Translations under genes and position numbers: made by a program | Notes under the pieces: model-generated | Databases searched by the model: none | The model's input: the letters and a program-made list of their open reading frames with translations, nothing else | Told to the model about the DNA's origin: nothing | Origin: CAVPFA01 sp963703655 | Lineage (GTDB): Bacteria; Actinomycetota; Acidimicrobiia; Acidimicrobiales; Bog-793 | Length of the DNA: 22,028 nt | NCBI GenBank assembly: GCA_963703655.1 | Contig: CAVPFA010000001.1 | Coordinates: 1-22,028, forward strand | Direction of reading: 5' to 3' | Part shown: positions 7,251-14,149 of the stretch, one piece after another | How the letters are laid out: every line of letters begins with the position of its first letter | Position numbering within the stretch: the first letter of the stretch is position 1

Positions 7251-8564
7251 ATGTCTGATCGTTCGCTGCGGCTGTTCAGGCCGCCGCGGCGACGGGTGGA
7301 CGCAAATGTGGACCGTACGGTGTTGCTGCGTACGTCGAGCGAGCTGCAAGCGGTGGCCACCGTCTTGGTGATGCTGGACCTGATCGAGGAGGATGGCGCC
7401 GAGCAGCTCCTGGTCGGGCACCGGCAGGCCCTCGAAGGGTTCGGTGTGAATCCTCGAGGTGTGAGTGACGGGGAGTTGACCCTCCGGCCGACCAGCGCCT
7501 ACGGCTTCCAGGTCGCCCGCGAGCGGCAGTCCGAGTCCCTCGGGCACCGCCCGGTCGCCTTCGCCGCGCCAGGCGTCCACCTGAGCCTCTCCGATTGTGA
7601 TGTGCTCGTCGAGTGGCTGGCGGTGGCGCCGAGCGGGCTTCGAGGCCGGGCTGTGATTGCCGCCTCGAGCGGGCGGAGACTTCCGGCCAGCCAGCTCGAG
7701 ATCGTGATCCCGTGCGTCGATGACACGGGAGGCCGCTACGAGTTCCGAGTGCGGGGCGGTCAAGCGGGCGTCATCGTCACGCCACACCCGTGGGCGGACG
7801 CTCAGGCGACCAGCGCCGACATCACCACAGAGCCGTCCCTACCCGCGAGCGTCGCATGGATCGAGTTGCGGCCCCCCGGCTTCCCTCCGGTGCGAATCGA
7901 CCTCGACGTGTCTCAGACCCTTCCGTCGGGTCGATCGGAGCCAAAGTGGCCGTCGCCTGCCGAGTGGTTCCTCGATGCTCTCCTGCCCGACCTGGCGGCC
8001 TCCGAGCCCGGCGCTAGCTTCGGGGTCGCCCTCAACGCCACTGGGGCGCTGCAGGTCGGCGCGGCGGTCGCCGACGCGCTCTTGGCGGTCGGTGCGCTCT
8101 CACCAGGCAGCCCGTTGCTCCGCCGGTATCCCGAACGGGGCGGCCGCTGGCACCACGAGCTCACCCGCCGCTACACCGCTCGAGCCAACCGGGACTACGC
8201 CGCCGCCCGCCAGCCGCGCCATGTCGCCGCCGTGGGAGCCTCGGTTCCGCTGGAGCACTCGGTCGGCGTCTTCGACGCCGTCGTCGTCCAGGATCGGGAC
8301 GTGTGGCTGCACTTCTACTTCTTCCCCGACGCGGTCGGCGAGTACTGGCCCGTCAGCTTCAGACCCTTCACAGTCCAGGCGGCCGACGACCTCGGCCAGC
8401 AGCATCAGGCCGTACCAGCAACCTACCGGTGGTTTCCTGAACACGAGGGAATGGGGGACATGTGGCTATTTCCACCCCTCGACCCCGCCGTCCGAGTACT
8501 CCGCTTCACCGTCAGCACTCCCTGGGAAGCCGCCTGGACAGAACTCGCGCTAACCGCTGGCTGA
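7251..8564 (+). CDS. Hypothetical protein, 437 residues, intact
   Basis: The likely start is the ATG at 7251 (MSDRSLRLFRPP), with GGAGAAGG ending 11 bases upstream. A GTG at 7218 gives 11 more residues and lacks a clear binding site. No signal peptide or membrane helix is visible, so the product is probably cytoplasmic. The middle contains short beta-type stretches (GGRYEFRVRGGQAGVIVTP, WIELRPPGFPPVRIDLDV). A helical segment follows around residues 240-330 (WFLDALLPDLAA, ALQVGAAVADALLAVGAL, HELTRRYTARANRDYAAAR). The last ~100 residues form a second beta-rich domain (FDAVVVQDRDVWLHFYFFP, RVLRFTVSTPWEAAWTELAL). Codon use is even and there is no frameshift, unlike many neighbours. I do not recognise the family. 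It stands alone between divergent and convergent neighbours. Confidence 0.8.
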   Translation: MSDRSLRLFRPPRRRVDANVDRTVLLRTSSELQAVATVLVMLDLIEEDGAEQLLVGHRQALEGFGVNPRGVSDGELTLRPTSAYGFQVARERQSESLGHRPVAFAAPGVHLSLSDCDVLVEWLAVAPSGLRGRAVIAASSGRRLPASQLEIVIPCVDDTGGRYEFRVRGGQAGVIVTPHPWADAQATSADITTEPSLPASVAWIELRPPGFPPVRIDLDVSQTLPSGRSEPKWPSPAEWFLDALLPDLAASEPGASFGVALNATGALQVGAAVADALLAVGALSPGSPLLRRYPERGGRWHHELTRRYTARANRDYAAARQPRHVAAVGASVPLEHSVGVFDAVVVQDRDVWLHFYFFPDAVGEYWPVSFRPFTVQAADDLGQQHQAVPATYRWFPEHEGMGDMWLFPPLDPAVRVLRFTVSTPWEAAWTELALTAG

Positions 8565-8698
8565 AGAGCCCCTTGGGCAACGACGCAGAGCCGAACGGAT
8601 CGCCGATTCTTCGCGACAACAGAAGAGGCCGACTCGTCCTCCCTGTCGGCGCCGGATGGATCGATATGCACCGGTCAGCACGACTCCCAGTTGAGCTG
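8565..8698. other. Convergent intergenic gap
   Basis: A short gap between two convergent genes. I looked for a bidirectional hairpin terminator and found no convincing stem with a U-run. Confidence 0.35.
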
Positions 8699-9133
8699 CT
8701 AAGCCCAGCCCGTCAGCGTCGTACTGCTGGTGACGCAGAACTCGTTCCCCTCAGGGTCGAGCATCACAGCCCAGCGGTCAGGGTTGTCCATTGAACCTGG
8801 ATCCTCTCGCATGTCGACCAGGTGTGCTCCTGCTTTGGTGAGGACCGCTACCTCATCCTCGATCGATCCGGGAGTCACCAGATCCCAATGGACCCTGTTC
8901 TTCACAACTTTGGGTTCGGGCACTTTCATGAAGTAGAGCGATCCGGTCGCGCCAGTGGGGTCCCTGACCTGGTACTCGTCCATGTTTCGCTGCCGGACCT
9001 CCCGTTTCAGGACCCGGGCCCAGAACTCGGCTTGAGCCTGCGGATCGCGGCAATCGACCACGACGGTGAAGAAGGAAACTGATATGTCGACCACCCAGTC
9101 CCGACTCGTTCGAAGACGGACAGGGTACTTCAT
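8699..9133 (-). CDS. VOC superfamily (glyoxalase-like domain) protein
   Basis: A small single-module vicinal oxygen chelate protein, of the type usually annotated as glyoxalase-like. The fold signature is clear: an opening strand FFTVVVDCRDPQAQAEFWA, the ERV-like segment VLKREVRQRNMDEYQV, then LYFMKVPEPKVVKNRVHWDL. The ending AVMLDPEGNEFCV is the family's standard last strand. The metal-type positions H (in NRVHWDL) and E (in GNEFCV) are present. Substrate cannot be inferred. The start is uncertain: ATG at 9133, a GTG at 9094 that would begin just before the fold, or an upstream codon at 9187. None has a clear binding site. I chose the ATG; family members usually start a few residues before the first strand, which would suit 9094. 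Confidence 0.8.
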   Translation of the reverse strand: MKYPVRLRTSRDWVVDISVSFFTVVVDCRDPQAQAEFWARVLKREVRQRNMDEYQVRDPTGATGSLYFMKVPEPKVVKNRVHWDLVTPGSIEDEVAVLTKAGAHLVDMREDPGSMDNPDRWAVMLDPEGNEFCVTSSTTLTGWA

Positions 9134-9309
9134 CGGGCACCCAGACAGATTTACCGATCTGCGCTTGCCGCGTCCGCTGGGCCGCAATCTCGGAACCCGC
9201 TCGTAACGACGGTTATATCGTCAACAGAGGACGTGCGGTCTATCCGCGAACGTTCTCAACCTAAGGAAACCGTGGAAAGCTCGAGGTGCGAGTCCACTCG
9301 TGCCCGTCG

Positions 9310-9445
9310 CCGGCGAGGGCCAGGCGGCCACTGAGGCCCTCGAGCTTGCTCTAGCGCACGATCGCCGCGGAGTCTCGAGCAGCTTGGCCCGGCCGACGTC
9401 GACGAGCTCGCTCGGGCACTGCTCGATAGCCTCAGAGCGCCCTGA
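9310..9445 (+). pseudogene. Possible 3' end of a broken gene
   Basis: One frame reads ATEALELALAHDRRGV to about 9373. The next frame continues LEQLGPADVDELARALLDSL and ends at the TGA at 9443-9445. Restoring one base near 9373 joins them into a helical, charged C-terminus such as ends MarR-type or other small regulators. This is weak evidence: the segment is ~45 codons and no start is visible. Confidence 0.25.
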
Positions 9446-9447
9446 AG

Positions 9448-9497
9448 GCCGGCCGAGTACTCCGGTAACCGGCCGCTGAGGCCCTCGAGGAACTCGG
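9448..9497 (+). repeat. Direct repeat, left copy (flanks sigma module)
   Basis: This GC-rich segment contains ACCGGCCGCTGAGGCC followed by CTCGAGGA. It matches 11324-11372 at most positions in the same orientation. A shorter relative (CACTGAGGCCCTCGAG) lies at about 9328. The two long copies bracket the sigma factor and DUF4349 genes. Confidence 0.5.
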
Positions 9498-9566
9498 GAG
9501 CTCGCCGCACCGCCCGCATTTGGCGGCCAAGCGTCGAGCGATGTCGTGCTGCTCAGGTGGGAAATC

Positions 9567-9594
9567 GAACCTTCCGTGGCGTCGTAGCGTCTTA
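9567..9594 (+). promoter_or_regulatory. ECF-type promoter of the sigma factor gene
   Basis: GAACC (9567-9571) and CGTC (9588-9591, in CGTCTTA) are separated by 16 bases. This agrees with the usual -35 and -10 elements of ECF sigma factors. Transcription would start about 6-8 bases after the -10, at or next to the GTG at 9600, giving a leaderless or nearly leaderless message. ECF genes commonly transcribe themselves, so this is probably the sigma factor's own target. Confidence 0.6.
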
Positions 9595-9599
9595 GAGAC

Positions 9600-10160
9600 G
9601 TGGTTACCGACGCCAATCCGAGCGGGCTCGAGGAACTCCTGCAGCAGTGGTACGCGCCCGCGTACCGCACAGCCGCGCTCCTCCTCGGTGACGCCGCGAA
9701 AGTCGACGATGCCGTTCAGGAGGCGTTCCTGCGCCTCTGGAGATTTCGAGACGCCCTCCCAGAAGGAGACGGACTGCGGCCATGGATCTACCGGGTCGTC
9801 GTGAACGCCTGCTATTCCTCGGCACGAACCGAGACCCGACACGCCGGCAGGAGGGCCCCTCAAGACGCGCTCGACGCGGTCGTCTCGAGCGATCCCACAC
9901 CTGACGAGCTCGCTGACCAACACGACCGTGCCTCGCTCGTGCGCCAAGCGATCCTGTCGCTTCCCACCGGGCTCCGAGCGCCACTCGTGCTTCGTTACTA
10001 CGCCGGACTGAGCGAGAAGGAGATCGCGACGGCGATCCGCAGACGCCCGGGCACCGTGAAATCGCGACTTCATGAGGCACGGCGGCTGCTTGCCAACGAC
10101 CCACGGCTCGCCCATCTCGGGCTCGGACTTTCGAGCAGTAGCCAAGAGGGGGCGAAATGA
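9600..10160 (+). CDS. ECF RNA polymerase sigma factor (sigma-70 family)
   Basis: This 186-residue protein would direct RNA polymerase to a small regulon. Region 2 is at about residues 10-75: LEELLQQWYAPAYRTAALLL, then VDDAVQEAFLRLWRF for polymerase contact and -10 recognition, ending RPWIYRVVVNAC. Region 4 is at about 115-170: AILSLPTGLRAPLVLRYY, then the helix-turn-helix LSEKEIATAIRRRPGTVKSR with the typical RLHEARRLL end. There is no long C-terminal extension. The GTG start at 9600 has no Shine-Dalgarno but sits where transcription from the ECF promoter would begin. The stop overlaps the ATG of the next gene (10157), indicating translational coupling and a functional pair. Confidence 0.92.
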   Translation: MVTDANPSGLEELLQQWYAPAYRTAALLLGDAAKVDDAVQEAFLRLWRFRDALPEGDGLRPWIYRVVVNACYSSARTETRHAGRRAPQDALDAVVSSDPTPDELADQHDRASLVRQAILSLPTGLRAPLVLRYYAGLSEKEIATAIRRRPGTVKSRLHEARRLLANDPRLAHLGLGLSSSSQEGAK

Positions 10161-11207
10161 TCACCGATGAGGAGTTCTCCTCGCTGATCGCCGAGGCGGC
10201 CGAGAGCAATTCCCGAGCCGACGGCCGCCGATGCCATCTTGGCGGCGGCCGGTGTCGAGATCGACCCCCCATGGGTCGTTTCACCGATCGCCAAGGCCCG
10301 CACGCACCCACGCGGCTTCGCGATCTCGGCGCTCGGCGCCGCGGCAGTGCTCGCCATCGTGATCGCCGTCACAGTGTCGTCGTCCTCTTCGCCCCCGAGC
10401 ATCGCGCGCAATGCACAAGCACTCGTCCCGGCCGCCCCCGTCCTCGGCGGGCTGATCGCCGAGCGCGGGTGCCGCAAAATCGAACGACACGTCTTCGGCC
10501 AGCAGCACCGCGTCGGCAGGCTCGCAAAGGATCATCACCACCGGCACGCTCTCGCTCGTCGTCGACGAGAGCCGCGCTCGGTCACGTCGTCACCGAGCTG
10601 CAGGCGATCGCGACGTCACTGGGCGGGTACGTCTCGACCTCCAATTTGGCCCTCGCCGGCTCGAGTCCTGGTGGCAGCGTGGTGCTCGGTGTTCCCGCTC
10701 GAGAATTCCAAAAAGCGGTGAGCGAGGCCGAAATCACTCGGCACCTTGAAGCACCTGAGCACGACCGCGGCCGACGTGACCGGTCAGGTCGCGGACCTCG
10801 GCGCCCACGTCAGCGCTCTCGAGGCCGCTCGAACACAGCTCGAGGCGCTGTTCGCCAGGGCCGGCACCATTCAAGCGCTGCTCGCGGTCCAAAACGAGAT
10901 CACGTCGGTGCAGAGCCAGATCCAACGGCTCCAGGCACAACAACACGTTCTCGCGAACGAGATCAGCTTCTCGAGCCTGACCGTTGCACTCGCTATGCCG
11001 AGAGCGAGCACGACACACGCCTCGGCGCCTGACCGTTTTTCCAAGGCGTGGCACCAGGCGGTCTTGCACGTCGAAGGCGGCCTGTCGACGCTGCTCGCCG
11101 ACTCCGGGATCGTGCTCTTCTCGGTCGTATTGATCGTCGTGATCGGGCTGCTCGTCCTGTTCGGCGGACGACTGCTCTGGGCGTTCGTCCGCCGTCGCCT
11201 CGTTTGA
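10157..11207 (+). pseudogene. DUF4349-type membrane protein, probable sigma partner, frameshifted
   Basis: The frame opens at 10157 (MITDEEFSSLIAEAAE), overlapping the sigma stop, then changes phase at about 10205, 10480, 10575 and 10740. Reassembled, it has a short acidic cytoplasmic N-terminus and a membrane helix (GFAISALGAAAVLAIVIAVTV). A Ser/Ala linker follows, then a DUF4349 domain: GTLSLVVDESR, HVVTELQAIATSLGGYVSTS, VVLGVPAREFQKAV. A coiled coil (ALEAARTQLEALFARAGTIQ, EITSVQSQIQRLQAQQ) and a C-terminal helix (VVLIVVIGLLVLFGGRLLWAF) complete it, with a basic end. The order cytoplasmic tail, helix, outer domain and coupled position fits an anti-sigma role, which is inference; DUF4349 itself has no established function. 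At about 345 residues the rebuilt length is normal. Each phase change fits a single-base indel. Confidence 0.7.
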
Positions 11208-11323
11208 GCCGAACCGGCGGTGCTCGGAGGGATCTGCCCTTCACCGTCGTGCCTACGGCGCCCACCGGTCGATCGCCGCGAAGCTCGCGTAAGCCCGAAG
11301 CTCGAGCTCCGCGGCAATCGTGC

Positions 11324-11375
11324 GCCGGCCGGTGCTCCGGTCACCGGCCGCTGAGGCCTCGAGGAGCGCCGGAGC
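11324..11375 (+). repeat. Direct repeat, right copy, with hairpin
   Basis: It matches 9448-9497 over ~48 bases (shared core CACCGGCCGCTGAGGCC with one base less after it). It also contains a 7 bp inverted repeat, GCTCCGG (11334-11340) with CCGGAGC (11369-11375). It lies ~115 bases after the DUF4349 stop and just before the 3' end of the YCII-like gene. The hairpin could terminate transcription, but there is no U-run. Confidence 0.45.
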
Positions 11376-11398
11376 CCGCCGGAGCGTCCACCGACGGG

Positions 11399-11767
11399 TC
11401 AGTCAGGCACGAACTCACGGACCTCTTGAGCACAGCGGCAGGCGACGGCGATCTTCGCAGCCCACTCCAGCGCCTCCTCGCGTAAGGGCACGTCGACGAC
11501 CGCGAATCCGCCGAGGTACTGCTTGCTCTCCGGGTACGGGCCGTCGGTGACCGTCCCGTCGGTGGCCGCCGCGCTCGCCTCCTCGTGGTCCTTCAGCCCG
11601 CCGCCGAATACCCACACGCCGGCGTCCGTGGCCTCCTGCACCACAGCGTCCGCGGCCTCGGCCACGTCGGCCAGCTCCTCCTCGGGGAAGGTCATCGCGC
11701 CGTCATCGAACGAGAACTGGCAAACGACATGTTCGAGGCGCCGCCGCACCCAACATTCACCCAACAT
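11399..11767 (-). CDS. YCII-related (DGPF-type) domain protein
   Basis: Small proteins of this ferredoxin-like fold are common in actinobacteria, often near ECF sigma factors. The hallmark is TVTDGPYPESKQYLGGFAVVDV, here about residues 72-93, followed by REEALEWAAKIAVACRC. The protein ends REFVPD. The N-terminus is odd: the fold should begin a few residues before CQFSFDDG, but the nearest in-frame starts are a GTG at 11749 and an ATG at 11767. Both lie inside the 11-mer repeat array. A better-placed ATG (MS, about 11731) is one base out of frame. Either the true start was lost by a single-base change or the 5' end was rewritten when the adjacent element arrived. Proximity to the sigma factor suggests a link but it is on the other strand. 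Confidence 0.7.
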   Translation of the reverse strand: MLGECWVRRRLEHVVCQFSFDDGAMTFPEEELADVAEAADAVVQEATDAGVWVFGGGLKDHEEASAAATDGTVTDGPYPESKQYLGGFAVVDVPLREEALEWAAKIAVACRCAQEVREFVPD

Positions 11768-11768
11768 T
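11747..11768 (+). repeat. Tandem 11-mer pair (array 1 upstream of integrase)
   Basis: CACCCAACATT occurs twice head to tail (11747-11757 and 11758-11768) without a mismatch. A further perfect copy and a near copy lie at 11930-11953. Directly repeated short sites next to a tyrosine integrase gene are typical of arm-type integrase or excisionase binding sites. Confidence 0.65.
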
Positions 11769-11828
11769 GGGCTTCCGTACACGTCTGCGAGGGTCCCGGG
11801 GCGTCCCAAGCAAGACCTATAAGGCCTG

Positions 11829-11847
11829 CTCAGACCACAGATCTGAG
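11829..11847. repeat. 6 bp inverted repeat upstream of integrase
   Basis: CTCAGA (11829-11834) and TCTGAG (11842-11847) form perfect arms around a 7-base spacer. Placement between the two 11-mer arrays suggests an operator or recombinase core, but 6 bp is short and chance occurrence is possible. Confidence 0.3.
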
Positions 11848-11929
11848 ACGAGCTGGGACATCACGAGACGCCTCCGTACTTGTCAGCAGAGCGGTATTAT
11901 CGTGGTTGCTGTTTAGCCTGCTAGTTTGC

Positions 11930-11953
11930 CACCCAACATTCCACCCAACAATT
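11930..11953 (+). repeat. 11-mer copies (array 2, next to integrase start)
   Basis: CACCCAACATT at 11930-11940 is identical to the copies at 11747 and 11758. CACCCAACAATT at 11942-11953 has one extra A. The array ends one base before the integrase ribosome binding site, so binding here would also control integrase expression. Confidence 0.65.
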
Positions 11954-11954
11954 T

Positions 11955-11960
11955 GGAGGA
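11955..11960 (+). promoter_or_regulatory. Ribosome binding site of the integrase
   Basis: GGAGGA five bases before the GTG at 11966. It fixes the start of the integrase; the open frame extending back to 11585 runs through the opposite-strand YCII gene and the repeats and is not coding. Confidence 0.75.
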
Positions 11961-11965
11961 AGCGA

Positions 11966-13165
11966 GTGGCGGGAAGCCTGCGTCTCGTGCGAGCGCCGGA
12001 CGTCTACGAGCTGCGCGTCTACGTAGGTCGCGACCCGTCCGGGCGGGTAAAGCACCGTCACGAGCGCTTCACCGGCAGCAAGCGTGCGGCCCGACGCGCC
12101 CTTGCCGCCTTCGTCGCCGAAGTCGAGCAAGCCGAGGAGAACCAGGCCGAGCCGGGGAGCCTCTGGGGATCGAACACCACACTGAACTCCGCCTTCGCCG
12201 CTTGGAAGCTGAACGGCTGGCAAGACCTCTCGCCTTCCACGACTCGCCGTTATGAGAGCATCTGGCAGGTCCACGTCGAACACTCGATCGGGCAGCGCAG
12301 GATCTCCGAGCTGAGTGCCTACGACCTCGAGCGCTACTTCCGCAGGCTGAAGTCCGAAGGCCTCGCCGAAGCGAGCGTGCGACAGACCCGTGCCGTGCTC
12401 AACCGCACCTGCCGTCTCGCACGGCGCTGGAGCGGAGGAGTGCTCCCGAATCCGGTCGCCGAGACCGAGCTGCCCAGCTGGTCGATGGACGCTGAACGGG
12501 TCGTGCGGGCGCCTGATGCGGCAGAGGTGACGGCGCTGCTTCGCGCCTGTGTCGACGAGGACCCGCGGGTGGCGGCGTTCGTCCGCGTCGTGACGGCGAC
12601 CGGTGCCAGAAGGGGCGAAGCCTGTGCGCTGCGCTGGTCCGATATCGATTTCGAAGCTCGGACGGTCACGATCGACGAGTCCATCGTGGCCTCTCGCGGT
12701 GGTGCGATCGTGAAGGGCCCGAAGACTCGGGCGAGCATCCGTCGGCTCAGCGTCGACACCGGCACAGCCGAGGTTCTCGCCACCCTGTACGAGGTGCAAG
12801 GCGAGCTCGCCGAGATGTGCGAGACCGATATCCGAGACGAGAGCTTCGTCTTCTCCTTTGAGCCCGGCGGAACCAGGCCCCCTTATCCCGACGTGATGAG
12901 CCACGCGTTCGCAAGCTTGCGGGATCGCGCAGGAGTCGCAAGTGATGTGCATCTTCATTCGCTTCGCCATTTCCAGGCGACAGTTATCGACTCGATTGTT
13001 TCCGAACGACAAAAGCAGGCCCGCCTCGGCTGGGCGACCGTGCATATGGCCCGTCACTACACGGACGCCGTGACCGAGGAGGACCAGAGGGCAGCCGAGT
13101 TCGTCGGCCGGCTCCTCGACGAGGGCCCGCCACAGATCGGACACCGCCGGCCCAGCAACACGTGA
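11966..13165 (+). CDS. int: Site-specific tyrosine recombinase (integrase)
   Basis: An intact 399-residue phage/ICE-type integrase that would insert and excise the surrounding element. Domains in order: an N-terminal arm-binding/AP2-like region (LRLVRAPDVYELRVYVGRD, KRAARRALAAFVAEVE); a core-binding SAM-like domain at about 70-170 (STTRRYESIWQVHVEHSIG, ELSAYDLERYFRRLKSEG); and the catalytic domain. Active-site residues visible by position are R215 (TGARRGE), K253 (PKTRAS), H331 and R334 (LHSLRH), W356 (LGWATVH, where most have His) and nucleophile Y365 (ARHYTD). The start is the GTG at 11966 with a strong GGAGGA. It is flanked upstream by the CACCCAACATT arrays and downstream by a convergent excisionase-like gene. 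No tRNA gene abuts it, so the attachment site is not evident. Confidence 0.93.
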   Translation: MAGSLRLVRAPDVYELRVYVGRDPSGRVKHRHERFTGSKRAARRALAAFVAEVEQAEENQAEPGSLWGSNTTLNSAFAAWKLNGWQDLSPSTTRRYESIWQVHVEHSIGQRRISELSAYDLERYFRRLKSEGLAEASVRQTRAVLNRTCRLARRWSGGVLPNPVAETELPSWSMDAERVVRAPDAAEVTALLRACVDEDPRVAAFVRVVTATGARRGEACALRWSDIDFEARTVTIDESIVASRGGAIVKGPKTRASIRRLSVDTGTAEVLATLYEVQGELAEMCETDIRDESFVFSFEPGGTRPPYPDVMSHAFASLRDRAGVASDVHLHSLRHFQATVIDSIVSERQKQARLGWATVHMARHYTDAVTEEDQRAAEFVGRLLDEGPPQIGHRRPSNT

Positions 13166-13376
13166 TCGTCTTGTACAGGCACTCCTGCCGACCCGCCATC
13201 TCTGGCGAGACGGTCGAGCGCCGCGCGGGAATGCGGAGCTGCTTTCCGATCCGGGTCACGACGAGCGGACACGAGCCGGACTTGATGGCGGCATAGAGAG
13301 TCGAGCGCCCCATGCCGAGAACCTCCGCCGCCTCGGCGACGGTGAACAGCAACGGGCTCGAGGTGCTCCGTCTCAT
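13057..13376 (-). pseudogene. Excisionase-like helix-turn-helix protein, frameshifted
   Basis: The ATG at 13376 opens SPLLFTVAEAAEVLGMGRST, then LYAAIKSGSCPLVVTRIGKQ and LRIP. This is the standard MerR-like HTH of Xis and HTH_17 proteins, residues ~8-50. After RIP the frame goes out of register: restoring one C in the CCC run near 13231 gives RAALDRLA, the usual end of this fold. The 3' end is uncertain: the rebuilt frame runs to 13057 and the unshifted one to 12984, both overlapping the integrase 3' end on the other strand. Such proteins bend attachment-site DNA and drive excision. Convergent orientation to int is unusual; xis is mostly upstream of int on the same strand. Confidence 0.65.
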
Positions 13377-13438
13377 GGCGTGACCGAGCTGACGAAGCTG
13401 TGCAGGTCTGCATCGTCCACGGTGACTCGGACGGTCAT
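13373..13438 (-). CDS. 21-codon ORF coupled to the excisionase-like gene
   Basis: ATG at 13438 opens MTVRVTVDDADLHSFVSSV and stops TP* within the ATGA overlap with the start at 13376. It has a strong AGGAGG a few bases upstream (GGAGAGGAGGGACG before the ATG), while the HTH gene has none of its own. It could be a leader peptide giving translational coupling, a short real protein, or the true N-terminus of the HTH gene separated by an indel. The good binding site makes translation here likely. Confidence 0.45.
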   Translation of the reverse strand: MTVRVTVDDADLHSFVSSVTP

Positions 13439-13477
13439 CGTCCCTCCTCTCCGAGCGATCCCGACGACCGCTTCTAC

Positions 13478-13744
13478 TTAAAGAGGCACTTGGGACTCCA
13501 AGCTATTCGTCGCGCTTGACCCGTCTGCGGCGGTGTCCGCGATTCGGGCGAGCGACGACCAGTTAGAGGATCCCGGGCCGACGTTGCTCGAGTGGCCCCG
13601 CTCGATCCGGGAGTCAGCCGGCTTGTGCAGATCGAACAGCGCCTCTCCTTCCGGCTCTGGAGCGAGACAGTCCGAACAAAGTGCGTCGGCCACGCTCAGC
13701 CCCCCGACGCCTCGAACGGCTGTGCTGCTCCGGTTCGCCAACAC
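13478..13744 (-). CDS. Hypothetical small ORF, weak support
   Basis: An 88-codon frame from a GTG at 13744 with passable composition and a helical middle part (LSVADALCSDCLAPEPEGEA). No ribosome binding site is clear and no family is recognised. It lies upstream of the excisionase-like operon on the same strand. Codon use does not distinguish it well from chance in this GC-rich DNA. Confidence 0.2.
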   Translation of the reverse strand: MLANRSSTAVRGVGGLSVADALCSDCLAPEPEGEALFDLHKPADSRIERGHSSNVGPGSSNWSSLARIADTAADGSSATNSLESQVPL

Positions 13745-13780
13745 TCTGTGATCACTCGCTCGAACCAGTGCGACCCTCGC

Positions 13781-14116
13781 CTACGCGTTCGTCATGACTG
13801 AGTCCAACCACTGCTTCTGCTCCTGTGTATCCGGAACGTCGAGCCCGTGTGCGCTTGCGACAGATTCCCACGCGGCCCGCGATGGGCACGCCTTCCAGCA
13901 CGAGCAGACCAGCGGCCACAAGCGAGGACCTCCCGATGCCCATACGGCAATGAACGACGACGGGGTTGTCGGCCCGCAACGCACCTGCAAGCTCATCGAC
14001 AAAGCTTCGAAGTCCTGCACGCCTGGTACGCCGCGATCGGGCGTCGGGAGGTTGAGGAATCTCATTCCTGCCGCCGTGACCACATCGGACTCGGATCCCG
14101 AGGCGGCGGGTATTGA
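13781..14116 (-). pseudogene. Remains of a dual-specificity/tyrosine phosphatase
   Basis: Three frame pieces make one recognisable protein. VVTAAGMRFLNLPTPDRGVP comes first; then FVDELAGALRADNPVVVHCR and MGIGRSSLVAAGLLVLEG; then AWESVASAHGLDVPDTQEQK, ending WLDSVMTNA at 13781. HCRMGIGRS is the phosphatase P-loop HCx5R with catalytic Cys and Arg intact, at about 13924-13953. The general-acid Asp would be the D of TPDRG. Two phase changes, near 14000 and 13880, break it, and the N-terminal third is missing because the sequence before AAGM runs into the 5' end of the divergent gene at 14150. Confidence 0.6.
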
Positions 14117-14149
14117 ACCGCGCTCTCTTCTCCCGGACGCCGAGCGACA

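Noticed and set aside
11880..11900. TTGTCA and TATTAT as an integrase promoter
   Set aside because: The spacer is only 9 bases, far from the 16-18 needed.
11921..13144. 407-codon minus-strand open frame
   Set aside because: Exact antisense of the intact integrase with all its catalytic residues; typical GC-rich shadow.
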